Source of the DNA: DASWIV01 sp036397475
Lineage (GTDB): Bacteria; JAJVIF01; JAPKYR01
Assembly (NCBI GenBank): GCA_036397475.1
Contig: DASWIV010000157.1
Span: 1-5,697, forward strand
DNA: 5,697 nucleotides
Direction of reading: 5' to 3'
A model generated the notes under the pieces. The model was given only the letters and a program-made list of their open reading frames with translations, was not told where the DNA came from and ran no database searches. Position 1 is the first letter of the stretch. Every line of letters starts with the position of its first letter. Position numbers and translations under genes: made by a program. Of this stretch, positions 1-5,697 are shown in pieces.

Positions 1-1541
1 CCATCGACCTCGTATCCTCCGACAATCGAACTCGACGGAATTCCACCCGAAATTAATTCGTTCTCGAGATCCCATTTTGATTTTGTCCAGTCGAGCGAGT
101 CCCGCGTACCCCATAAATTGAATCCCATAAATAAAACCACCAGAATCCATCCTCCAAGCCTCGATCTGGCTGGCGATTCAGCGAGTATCGGAGCCAGCCA
201 CACCAGGCAGAAGGGCAGGAGAGGGAGGAGGTAGCGGTCGAAGAAATGCGGATTCAAAAATAGAATTCCAAGATGTCCCAGGCCAATTAACCCGATCAAT
301 GCCTGCGGGGATTTCCAGTCGATATTTTTGAGGGTAACTGTCCTCGATAGCAGGTAGATTAATATGACTCCCCCGCCGGTTCCGAATAAAGTAAGTGTGG
401 CGCGAATGGAATCAGGAAGCTTGTTCCCCGATATAAGCGCGATGGTAAATTCCCTGGGCCCGAATCCATCGGCGGTCATGCTGTTTTCCAGATATGGAAA
501 CATCCGTCCATTGGATCCCCATATGATAAAGGTGTACAGCATGAACATCGCTCCGGGAATTACGTACCACCAGTTGATGGTCTTTTTACCGGTGTCCTTT
601 TCCTGTCTTGTCTTCTCAAGCCTTGCTATCAGCGCGACAGGCATCAGAGCCCATCCGAGATGCTGCATTATTCCGAATGCAAGATCCCACCGGTCGCGTA
701 ACAGCGACTTAAACGGCATTGTTTCCATCAACCAGAAGGTTTTTACTTCCTCACCGACTTCGGCTGACCTGGCTGGAACCAGCGAGTCTATTCCATTCAC
801 GACAATCGCAATCACAAAGCCGGAAACCAGAATGTAAAACGCTCCCCATGCCCAGCCTTTATTATGTTTTTCACAGGAATCCTTATTCGGAAAAATTTTT
901 GTAATCAAAATCCAGATAATTGGAAGCAGCAACAGGAGGAATCCATGAGACCTCTGTAGAGCCGCAAGCATCCCGATAAATGCGTACAGGATCCATTTAA
1001 TGAAAAAGGAACTCCCGCCAGTTGACCTGAATGCCATTACACTATCGATCAAAAGCCACAAGGCGATTACAAGCAGAAGAAAATAATATCCATCCGTCAT
1101 GAAGCCCGCGCTGATCTTCAGCGTGAACGATGTCGCCAGCATTGTTATTGCAAACAGCGGCGCCCAGTCTCTAATTTGTTTTTTATCCGGATAAAGTTTC
1201 CACGGAAGCAGTGCGGCAATCAATAAGCCAATAGATGTAACAATCCATGTAAGAATGGATAAACCCGTCCAACTGACAGTCTGGCGTCCCAGATTAAACA
1301 GCCATCCGGCAACCTGTTGCGGAAGCGCAAGAGCGCTCGCCCAGTCGTTCAGTTCGTAGTTGCCATTGATCCACTGCTCGACTGTCCAGCCATGTGTCCA
1401 CGAATCTCCAGCGGGAAAATTTATATATGCTGCGGGGATAATTCCAGCGATAAACAGGATAACGCAGAAAGCGGTGTAATTTCGCTTCCAGATTTTATCC
1501 GGGACACCGGAACCGCTTTCGGGTGCAGTCTTTTTCGCCAC
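1..1541 (-). CDS. Polytopic GT-C-like membrane glycosyltransferase (PMT/ArnT-like), C-terminus cut by window edge
   Basis: The minus-strand frame is open from a GTG at 1541 to the left edge: 513 complete codons with no stop. The product is a multi-pass membrane protein. A hydrophobic helix at about residues 22-40 is followed by an external-type loop with acidic and His residues (D46, H50, D66; local sequence GDSWTHGW). About ten further hydrophobic segments follow. Near residues 433-444 it has FFDRYLLPLLPF, then a last hydrophobic helix and a GGYEVDG stretch at the cut end. An acidic first loop and a late RYLLP-type motif are typical of GT-C glycosyltransferases that use polyprenyl-phosphate sugars (GT39/PMT2/ArnT-like). 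The assignment is by architecture, so donor and acceptor are unknown. GTG is chosen because the only in-frame upstream codon before a stop is ATT, and the first in-frame ATG lies far inside the membrane region. It lies 3 nt after the cyclodeaminase gene, in the same frame, and is probably translated from the same mRNA. It could instead be a non-catalytic GT-C-fold protein. Confidence 0.8.
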   Translation of the reverse strand, partial: MAKKTAPESGSGVPDKIWKRNYTAFCVILFIAGIIPAAYINFPAGDSWTHGWTVEQWINGNYELNDWASALALPQQVAGWLFNLGRQTVSWTGLSILTWIVTSIGLLIAALLPWKLYPDKKQIRDWAPLFAITMLATSFTLKISAGFMTDGYYFLLLVIALWLLIDSVMAFRSTGGSSFFIKWILYAFIGMLAALQRSHGFLLLLLPIIWILITKIFPNKDSCEKHNKGWAWGAFYILVSGFVIAIVVNGIDSLVPARSAEVGEEVKTFWLMETMPFKSLLRDRWDLAFGIMQHLGWALMPVALIARLEKTRQEKDTGKKTINWWYVIPGAMFMLYTFIIWGSNGRMFPYLENSMTADGFGPREFTIALISGNKLPDSIRATLTLFGTGGGVILIYLLSRTVTLKNIDWKSPQALIGLIGLGHLGILFLNPHFFDRYLLPLLPFCLVWLAPILAESPARSRLGGWILVVLFMGFNLWGTRDSLDWTKSKWDLENELISGGIPSSSIVGGYEVD

Positions 1542-1544
1542 AAT

Positions 1545-2177
1545 TTAATCCAGACCGATGGCTTTCTTTACGTACTCGGTAACCTGTGAGTTCAGCTTTT
1601 GTGCTTCCTTGAGCAGGAAGTCTATTTCTTTTTTGACCTGCCCGACATACCCCTCATCCTTTATCATCCCGAGATTGATCGCGACATTCATTGCCGCCGA
1701 CAGCATCGCCGAATTTAGGCACGCCATCCCGACCCCCGCGTCGCTGACGACATTCGGATTTCCCTTCTCGGCGACATCCATAGCAAGCTTCATGGCATCG
1801 TGGATGTATTTCATTGTGGATTTCGGGACATCCGTGGCTGATTTCAGCGATGCCTGGATAGCCTCTTTTCTTGCCTTTTTCTCAGTGTCCGTACTCTTCG
1901 GCATTTGAAATGCCGATGTGACCATGTCATAAGCACCCGCGTCCCGGTCGATCGACGCTGTCAGTTCTTCCCTCAGCTCTTCCAGTTTCGGTTTTATTTC
2001 CTCGAAATCCGGCCAGACTTCCCTGAATTTCTCTTTTCCGATAGTCAAATCGCAGACCATCTCCAGTAAAGCGACCCCAAGAGCGCCGTCGAGGGCAGCG
2101 ACCGACCCGCCACCGGGAGTTGGAGCTTCACTTGCCAATGTCTTTAAAAAATCATTGATCGTCTGAGTTATGAGCAT
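1545..2177 (-). CDS. Cyclodeaminase/cyclohydrolase family protein (FTCD C-terminal domain / FchA-like)
   Basis: This 210-aa protein matches the whole stand-alone formiminotetrahydrofolate cyclodeaminase / methenyltetrahydrofolate cyclohydrolase fold, at the family's usual length of about 200 aa. Visible landmarks in order are the N-terminal PTPGGGS turn (19-25) followed by AALDGALG, the M40-V41 and L44-T45 pair leading to GKEK, RDAGAY (78-83), MPK (92-94) before a Lys/Arg-rich helix, ATDVP (114-118), and GNPNVVSDAG (139-148) followed by the helix ending in NVAINLGMI. Members either release ammonia from 5-formimino-THF or hydrolyse 5,10-methenyl-THF in the cytoplasm; the sequence alone does not decide which. 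No formiminotransferase, histidine-degradation or other folate gene is next to it. The ATG at 2177 follows GGAGAAG (2191-2185) with suitable spacing, and an extended -10 lies about 35 bp upstream. It appears to lead a two-gene unit with the GT-C-like gene. Family assignment is secure; the reaction is not. Confidence 0.93.
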   Translation of the reverse strand: MLITQTINDFLKTLASEAPTPGGGSVAALDGALGVALLEMVCDLTIGKEKFREVWPDFEEIKPKLEELREELTASIDRDAGAYDMVTSAFQMPKSTDTEKKARKEAIQASLKSATDVPKSTMKYIHDAMKLAMDVAEKGNPNVVSDAGVGMACLNSAMLSAAMNVAINLGMIKDEGYVGQVKKEIDFLLKEAQKLNSQVTEYVKKAIGLD

Positions 2178-2191
2178 TTTTCCGCTTCTCC

Positions 2192-2220
2192 GTGTCAGTA
2201 ATCGAAAACTGGATTATAAC
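2192..2220 (+). promoter_or_regulatory. Predicted rightward promoter for the phosphatase-superfamily gene, sharing its -10 with the leftward promoter
   Basis: On the plus strand, GTGTCA (2192-2197; 4 of 6 against TTGACA) is separated by exactly 17 bp from TATAAC (2215-2220; 5 of 6 against TATAAT). The start point would be near 2227, leaving a leader of about 70 nt before the ATG at 2298. The -10 overlaps the leftward extended -10, so both directions would compete for one polymerase site. This rests on consensus matching alone. Confidence 0.5.
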
Positions 2221-2221
2221 A
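2213..2221 (-). promoter_or_regulatory. Predicted extended -10 promoter for the leftward cyclodeaminase operon
   Basis: Read on the minus strand, 2221-2213 is TGTTATAAT, a perfect TATAAT with the TG-N extension at its 5' side. The hexamer 17 bp further upstream (CGGTAT, 2241-2236) is a poor -35, which is tolerated by extended -10 promoters. The start point would be near 2206, giving a leader of about 29 nt with GGAG (2191-2188) 10 nt before the ATG. Assignment to the housekeeping sigma factor is inferred from the consensus alone. Confidence 0.6.
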
Positions 2222-2265
2222 GATATGGCATTTTCATACCGTCCGGATTGCCGTAATATGTTTCC

Positions 2266-2275
2266 TCCGGCCGGA
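2266..2275. repeat. Perfect 10-bp palindrome TCCGGCCGGA with a repeated CCGGATT word
   Basis: Positions 2266-2275 equal their own reverse complement. The word CCGGATT occurs at 2243-2249 and again at 2271-2277, 28 bp apart, and both copies run on into CCG-rich sequence. The block lies downstream of the predicted rightward start point and upstream of the leftward -10. It could therefore be an operator or a leader structure. In a CG-rich stretch it may also be chance. Confidence 0.3.
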
Positions 2276-2297
2276 TTCCGCCGACAAACTCAAGCTA

Positions 2298-4598
2298 ATG
2301 AATCTTTACGTAAAAATTTCCATCCTTGTAGGCATTCTGCTCCTGATCGGAGGAGGCTATCTATATTCCCAGTCCAGTCGTGACTGGCAGGATTCCTACC
2401 GCTCACGTGTCTCATCCGAACTCGTTACCCTTATCCAGGACAACCAGTTCGACACCCATGCAGTAGTAATAGTTGTGATCGACGGACTCAGGTACACCGA
2501 AGGGATCGGCGGCGGCGACGAATATATCCCCTTCATATATAACGAACTGGTTCCCAGAGGATGCCTCTTCACGAATTACAGGATCGAGTCCCCGACCGTA
2601 ACGACCTCGTCGCATTCGTCGATGTTGACCGGACGAACAACCGAGGTCCCAAACGATGGCCATATCCGTCCGGTGTTCCCGACATTTTTTGAGCAGTACC
2701 GTGACGCCCGCTCCGAATACCTCGCGGGAGAGATCGCTTCCATAACCGACCCGGGCGGGGGAATTTTCCGTCCTGACGCCGGTACGCGGGAGGAAATCGA
2801 TTACCTGGTAAGTAGATCGCTGGAATTCGACAGCATGAAAACTCCCATGTTCCTTGGTAAGGACCTGATCTCCAATCTGAACCAGTCGTCTTCGGGACGC
2901 TATCCCGATTCTCAGATTTTTCTCGCCGATTCCATGCGGGACATCGAGGTTACCGACCTGTTCCGCGCCAAGCTTCCCGATGTCCGCCCGACCATGGTTC
3001 TCGTCAATCTTGCGGACACCGACGAATCGGCCCATGAGGCGGTGTGGCAGTATTACGCGGACGCTATCCGTCAGGCAGACCGATGGGTCGAAGAAATATG
3101 GAACGCTCTCCAGGCTGAAACGAGATATCGGGACAATACTTATTTTATCCTGACCACAGACCATGGGCGTCATTCACCCGACCGCGGGGGATTTTCTCAC
3201 CACGGCGACTTCTGCGAATCATGCCAGCATTCATTCCTGCTAGTTATCGGTCCCGGAATTAAACAGGGCGAAGTTTTCGATACCAGATACACTGAGCTTG
3301 ACGTCGCTCCTACTGTTGCTGCCATGATGGGTTTCGAAATGCCGGCGTCGAACGGCGAAGTCATCGACGAGATTTTCGAGTCGCCTGAAGACCTCCCCGT
3401 TCCCATTCCAACTGTGGCGGATGACCTTGTGCTTCACGATAAGGAAGTTGTCGACAATCGCGATACTGCGGGCGAATTACGAAATGTCGTCAGCGGGCAT
3501 TTATCCGATTCCCGCCTGGATTTTTCTTTCACCCAGCTTTTCGAAATCCTCACCCTTTGTGAAGCCGGCGAAAATGATCCTGAATCTGTATCGCAGCCAT
3601 TGAGTAAAATCGCTGCATCGATCATTGCTGAACTTGCCAACGACGATAAATCGCGTACCTTCGACTATATTCATTACATATACCCGATGCTCACGACCTC
3701 GAAAACGCTCGCGGAAGTCGATCCCCCTGTCTCATCTGAACTTACTCAACTGGCCACATCGATGGCTCGGAACAATTCCGAATGGATCGGGACTTACTGG
3801 GAAGAGGATTTCGAAAAAGCCATGCTAGGTGATATCGGTCTGGCAGCCGCCGGCAAACTCACCGACGATTCTGAGTTAACCCGATCCGCTCTTGGTTCAG
3901 TATTAAGTATGCTGGCGTCCTTTGAAGGAACCGGGAAAGCGTTCGACGAATCCTTCGAAGACTGCATCGACGACTGGCGTTACCGCGAGGGTCCAAGTGT
4001 CCTTTTTACCGATATCGATCCGACCATGCACCAGAAAATGCTCCTCTTGTGGTCGCTCGAACGTATCCTCGCCGAATGTGATCCAACACATTCTCCTGAG
4101 CTCTACCAGCTTGTCAGGCGCCAGTACCGCCTGATGTGCGCCTTTACCCACGAATGGCAGGACGCCAACGCGGTTGTCGGCGGAACCGGCGAATTTTCCG
4201 ACAAAATCGATTTCCTGGCACAGGGACTCTGCCTCGCATCGTTCGCCGAATTCAAACCCTGGCGAAAATGGGAGCTGGATGGACTTGGTTATTCCGAGGA
4301 TATTTACATAACACCCCTGTTCGACTTCCCCTTCCAGCATATGTTCTACCTCCTCGGACAGGCAAACGCCCTTGCCGGATGCTGGGCAGCGAATGAACGC
4401 CTGCAGCTTTGCGTCAACGACGATCTTTCCATAAATCCCGATTTTCTTTATTCGGGACAGACCTTGCGGTCCGGCAGCGATGAATACTACGAAGCTGTTG
4501 CCGGACTCGCGTATGGGTTGACACGATTCGAAAAAGCGGATTACCAGATGTTCGATCTCGAGCTCTACCCCCTCATTCATCAGCTATACAGCGAATGA
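2298..4598 (+). CDS. Membrane-anchored alkaline phosphatase superfamily (NPP/sulfatase-like) enzyme with large C-terminal domain of unknown function
   Basis: This 766-aa protein has an N-terminal hydrophobic segment (about residues 5-23) after a single Lys, with no lipobox. It is probably an uncleaved anchor that places the enzyme outside the cytoplasmic membrane. Residues about 54-360 form an alkaline-phosphatase-superfamily domain with a full predicted two-metal site: D62 in VVIDGLR, nucleophile T102 in PTVTTSSHSSMLTG (aligned with the NPP pattern T-x-x-N-H-x-x-x-x-T-G), D242 and H246 in DTDESAH, D288 and H289 in TTDHGRH, and H302 in HHGDF, followed by LVIGPGI. Such enzymes cleave or transfer phosphodiesters, phosphomonoesters or sulfate esters. 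Thr as nucleophile, rather than the Cys/Ser of formylglycine sulfatases, favours phosphoester chemistry. A Pro-rich linker (363-373) leads to a region of about 390 aa, mostly helical in appearance, that I do not recognise. C306 and C309 sit next to the metal His. The ATG lacks a clear Shine-Dalgarno, but no in-frame ATG precedes it and the hydrophobic anchor starts immediately. The lipoprotein gene follows after 62 bp. Confidence 0.9.
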   Translation: MNLYVKISILVGILLLIGGGYLYSQSSRDWQDSYRSRVSSELVTLIQDNQFDTHAVVIVVIDGLRYTEGIGGGDEYIPFIYNELVPRGCLFTNYRIESPTVTTSSHSSMLTGRTTEVPNDGHIRPVFPTFFEQYRDARSEYLAGEIASITDPGGGIFRPDAGTREEIDYLVSRSLEFDSMKTPMFLGKDLISNLNQSSSGRYPDSQIFLADSMRDIEVTDLFRAKLPDVRPTMVLVNLADTDESAHEAVWQYYADAIRQADRWVEEIWNALQAETRYRDNTYFILTTDHGRHSPDRGGFSHHGDFCESCQHSFLLVIGPGIKQGEVFDTRYTELDVAPTVAAMMGFEMPASNGEVIDEIFESPEDLPVPIPTVADDLVLHDKEVVDNRDTAGELRNVVSGHLSDSRLDFSFTQLFEILTLCEAGENDPESVSQPLSKIAASIIAELANDDKSRTFDYIHYIYPMLTTSKTLAEVDPPVSSELTQLATSMARNNSEWIGTYWEEDFEKAMLGDIGLAAAGKLTDDSELTRSALGSVLSMLASFEGTGKAFDESFEDCIDDWRYREGPSVLFTDIDPTMHQKMLLLWSLERILAECDPTHSPELYQLVRRQYRLMCAFTHEWQDANAVVGGTGEFSDKIDFLAQGLCLASFAEFKPWRKWELDGLGYSEDIYITPLFDFPFQHMFYLLGQANALAGCWAANERLQLCVNDDLSINPDFLYSGQTLRSGSDEYYEAVAGLAYGLTRFEKADYQMFDLELYPLIHQLYSE

Positions 4599-4613
4599 AT
4601 GCCCTATTTGCGC

Positions 4614-4619
4614 TATAAT
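4614..4619 (+). promoter_or_regulatory. Possible -10 box upstream of the lipoprotein gene
   Basis: A perfect TATAAT lies in the 62-bp gap, 41 bp before the lipoprotein ATG. The hexamer at 17-bp spacing (GCGAAT, 4591-4596) is a poor -35, and there is no TG extension. It may add a secondary transcript for the lipoprotein. No terminator hairpin is visible in the gap, so read-through from the phosphatase gene is equally likely. Confidence 0.3.
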
Positions 4620-4649
4620 TCAGGCGGTTAATTATTTTGCCATCTCCCC

Positions 4650-4654
4650 GGGAG
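4650..4654 (+). promoter_or_regulatory. Shine-Dalgarno GGGAG fixing the lipoprotein start
   Basis: GGGAG ends 6 nt before the ATG at 4661, near-ideal spacing. Together with the signal peptide that begins at once, it decides the start. It contrasts with the weak ribosome site of the phosphatase gene upstream. Confidence 0.7.
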
Positions 4655-4660
4655 TACGCC

Positions 4661-5697
4661 ATGAGGATTTTCAACTCGCTTTTTATCCTGCTGATATTTC
4701 TGTCCGTAATTGTATCCGGATGTGCCGGGCAAAATTCCCCGGTTGTTCCGATCGACAATCTGCCGGCACAAATACAATCAGACACCGCCTCGAAAATTCT
4801 CTGGGGATACTGGCAGTTTGAATTCATTCCTGGCAATGGAACATTTGAAATAATTCCCCTCCGCCAGACATCCTTCCATGTGAATGTCCTGAAGTTCCTC
4901 GAAGGCTCTCCCCCGCCAGATTTGTCGATCTCGAATCTGCAGATCAACACTGATACGATCGACGTCGATGTGAATCTCACCCACCCGTTCCCCGGACTAG
5001 ATCAGTTTTCAGGATTCGACGTCCGCGGCATATTTATCGTTCCCGGCATTGTCAGTGGATATTCCGATCCGAACATTGTTCACTCTTCACCGGGCCAGAC
5101 ATACTTAATAAATGCCGATGGCTGGACCCGCTGGTGGAATCCGGACGAATTCCCGATTGGCGACAATATCTTTTCATACCGCGATGGAAAACTCGGAACT
5201 CCATACACTGGCGCTAACCTGGGTTCGACAATCAACGCCTACAAATACTTCTGCGATGATCTCTCCCCATCAGAATCCATGGAAAATCGCACTGTCGAAA
5301 ATCGCGGACTATTTTCAACTACATCGACAAACTCACGGCATTACCAGATACATTTCAACCCATTCAATGCCCTGGTTTTCAACTACGCTGTCGACGCGTC
5401 ATGGGAACCGCCTGACCCTGATCCGCCCACGAATGTCCCCGGCGACTTCCCCGTCAACGCCAACATGTACGAACCGTTCTGGCTCGACACTTCAGTTGTC
5501 GCGAATGACCTTTTCTATTTCGATTCCGAGAATTATGGCGGCTGCGCTAAGATTGGCATGAACGTCCATAAAAATTACCTGATGGACATAGGCATCGAAT
5601 CCAACACCTTTGAGATTGCCGGAAAATTCGGTCCTGGGAATTTCACAAACACCGGAGGTAATCCGCAATATTCAACTTACCAGTTTGATCTCTGCGC
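4661..5697 (+). CDS. Secreted lipoprotein of unassigned family, C-terminus cut by window edge
   Basis: The frame runs from an ATG at 4661 to the right edge: 345 complete codons with no stop. The N-terminus is a classic lipoprotein signal: Arg2, a hydrophobic core (residues 7-18), then the lipobox V18-S19-G20-C21. Cys21 would be lipidated, and Ala22 gives no inner-membrane retention signal, so an outer-membrane or surface location is likely. The mature part is rich in aromatic, Asn, Asp and Pro residues and looks beta-rich. Distinct stretches are WGYWQFEF (48-55), LTHPFPG (106-112), GFDVRGIF (118-125), NADGWTRWWNPDEF (151-164), HFNPFNALVFNYAVDASWEP (231-250), a Pro/Asp linker DPDPP (252-256) and NANMYEPFWLD (266-276). 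The linker suggests that one domain ends near residue 250 and another starts. I do not recognise a named family and assign no function. It follows the exported phosphatase gene closely, so the two may act together in the envelope. Confidence 0.85.
   Translation, partial: MRIFNSLFILLIFLSVIVSGCAGQNSPVVPIDNLPAQIQSDTASKILWGYWQFEFIPGNGTFEIIPLRQTSFHVNVLKFLEGSPPPDLSISNLQINTDTIDVDVNLTHPFPGLDQFSGFDVRGIFIVPGIVSGYSDPNIVHSSPGQTYLINADGWTRWWNPDEFPIGDNIFSYRDGKLGTPYTGANLGSTINAYKYFCDDLSPSESMENRTVENRGLFSTTSTNSRHYQIHFNPFNALVFNYAVDASWEPPDPDPPTNVPGDFPVNANMYEPFWLDTSVVANDLFYFDSENYGGCAKIGMNVHKNYLMDIGIESNTFEIAGKFGPGNFTNTGGNPQYSTYQFDLC

Noticed and set aside
364..837. Plus-strand open frame (157 codons) opposite the GT-C-like gene
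   Set aside because: The minus strand is open through the entire region and encodes coherent transmembrane helices and an RYLLP-type motif. The plus-strand product is low-complexity Ser/Pro-rich shadow sequence.
2412..3173. Long minus-strand open frame (253 codons) opposite the phosphatase domain
   Set aside because: The plus-strand frame encodes a complete AP-superfamily active site across this span. The antisense product has no recognisable motif and no credible ribosome site was noted, so it is a shadow frame.
3903..4580. Minus-strand open frame (225 codons) opposite the C-terminal half of the phosphatase gene
   Set aside because: It lies wholly inside the 766-codon plus-strand gene and its translation shows no domain-like features. 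I considered it because the sense domain is unassigned, but the sense frame is continuous with the catalytic domain.
2298..4598. Formylglycine-type sulfatase instead of phosphoesterase
   Set aside because: The sulfatase C/S-x-P-x-R motif is missing. The nucleophile region fits the Thr-nucleophile NPP-like pattern.
4599..4660. Possible intrinsic terminator between the phosphatase and lipoprotein genes
   Set aside because: No stable GC stem followed by a T run is present; the TTATTTT at 4631-4638 has no adjacent hairpin.
5112..5561. Plus-strand open frame (149 codons) overlapping the lipoprotein gene
   Set aside because: It is out of frame with the lipoprotein, which has a Shine-Dalgarno site, a lipobox and continuous motifs. 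The alternative translation is Thr/Ser/Arg-rich with no features.

Overview
The window carries four protein genes arranged as two divergent pairs around one short intergenic region (2178-2297). GC content looks moderate and gene packing is tight. One product is a lipoprotein with a standard lipobox and Ala after the Cys, and two others are membrane-anchored or polytopic. This fits a diderm bacterium, plausibly an uncultured lineage. No rRNA or other phylogenetic marker is present, so the phylum cannot be given.

Left arm (minus strand, reading leftward from 2177). A stand-alone cyclodeaminase/cyclohydrolase-family protein (FTCD C-terminal domain / FchA type, 210 aa, 2177-1545) is followed after only 3 nt by a polytopic GT-C-like glycosyltransferase. 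That gene starts at a GTG (1541) and runs off the left edge (513 codons seen). The two genes share a reading frame and are separated only by one TAA codon and an ATT codon, so they are very probably co-transcribed.

Divergent centre (2178-2297). A TTATAA core can serve as the -10 element in both directions: an extended -10 (TGTTATAAT) leftward, and GTGTCA-N17-TATAAC rightward. A perfect 10-bp palindrome and a repeated CCGGATT word lie in the predicted leader of the rightward gene.

Right arm (plus strand). A 766-aa membrane-anchored alkaline-phosphatase-superfamily enzyme (2298-4598) has a complete predicted NPP-type metal and nucleophile set. It also carries a C-terminal region of about 390 aa, mostly helical in appearance, that I cannot assign. 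After 62 bp comes a lipoprotein of an unassigned, probably beta-rich secreted family (4661 onward), cut by the right edge. A TATAAT hexamer in the 62-bp gap could give it its own transcript.

No RNA genes, CRISPR array, insertion sequence, attachment site or convincing intrinsic terminator was seen. The right arm is a cell-envelope or secretion unit: an exported phosphoesterase or phosphotransferase plus a surface lipoprotein. The left arm joins a one-carbon/folate-type enzyme fold to a lipid-linked-sugar glycosyltransferase fold, and their functional link is not evident from the sequence.
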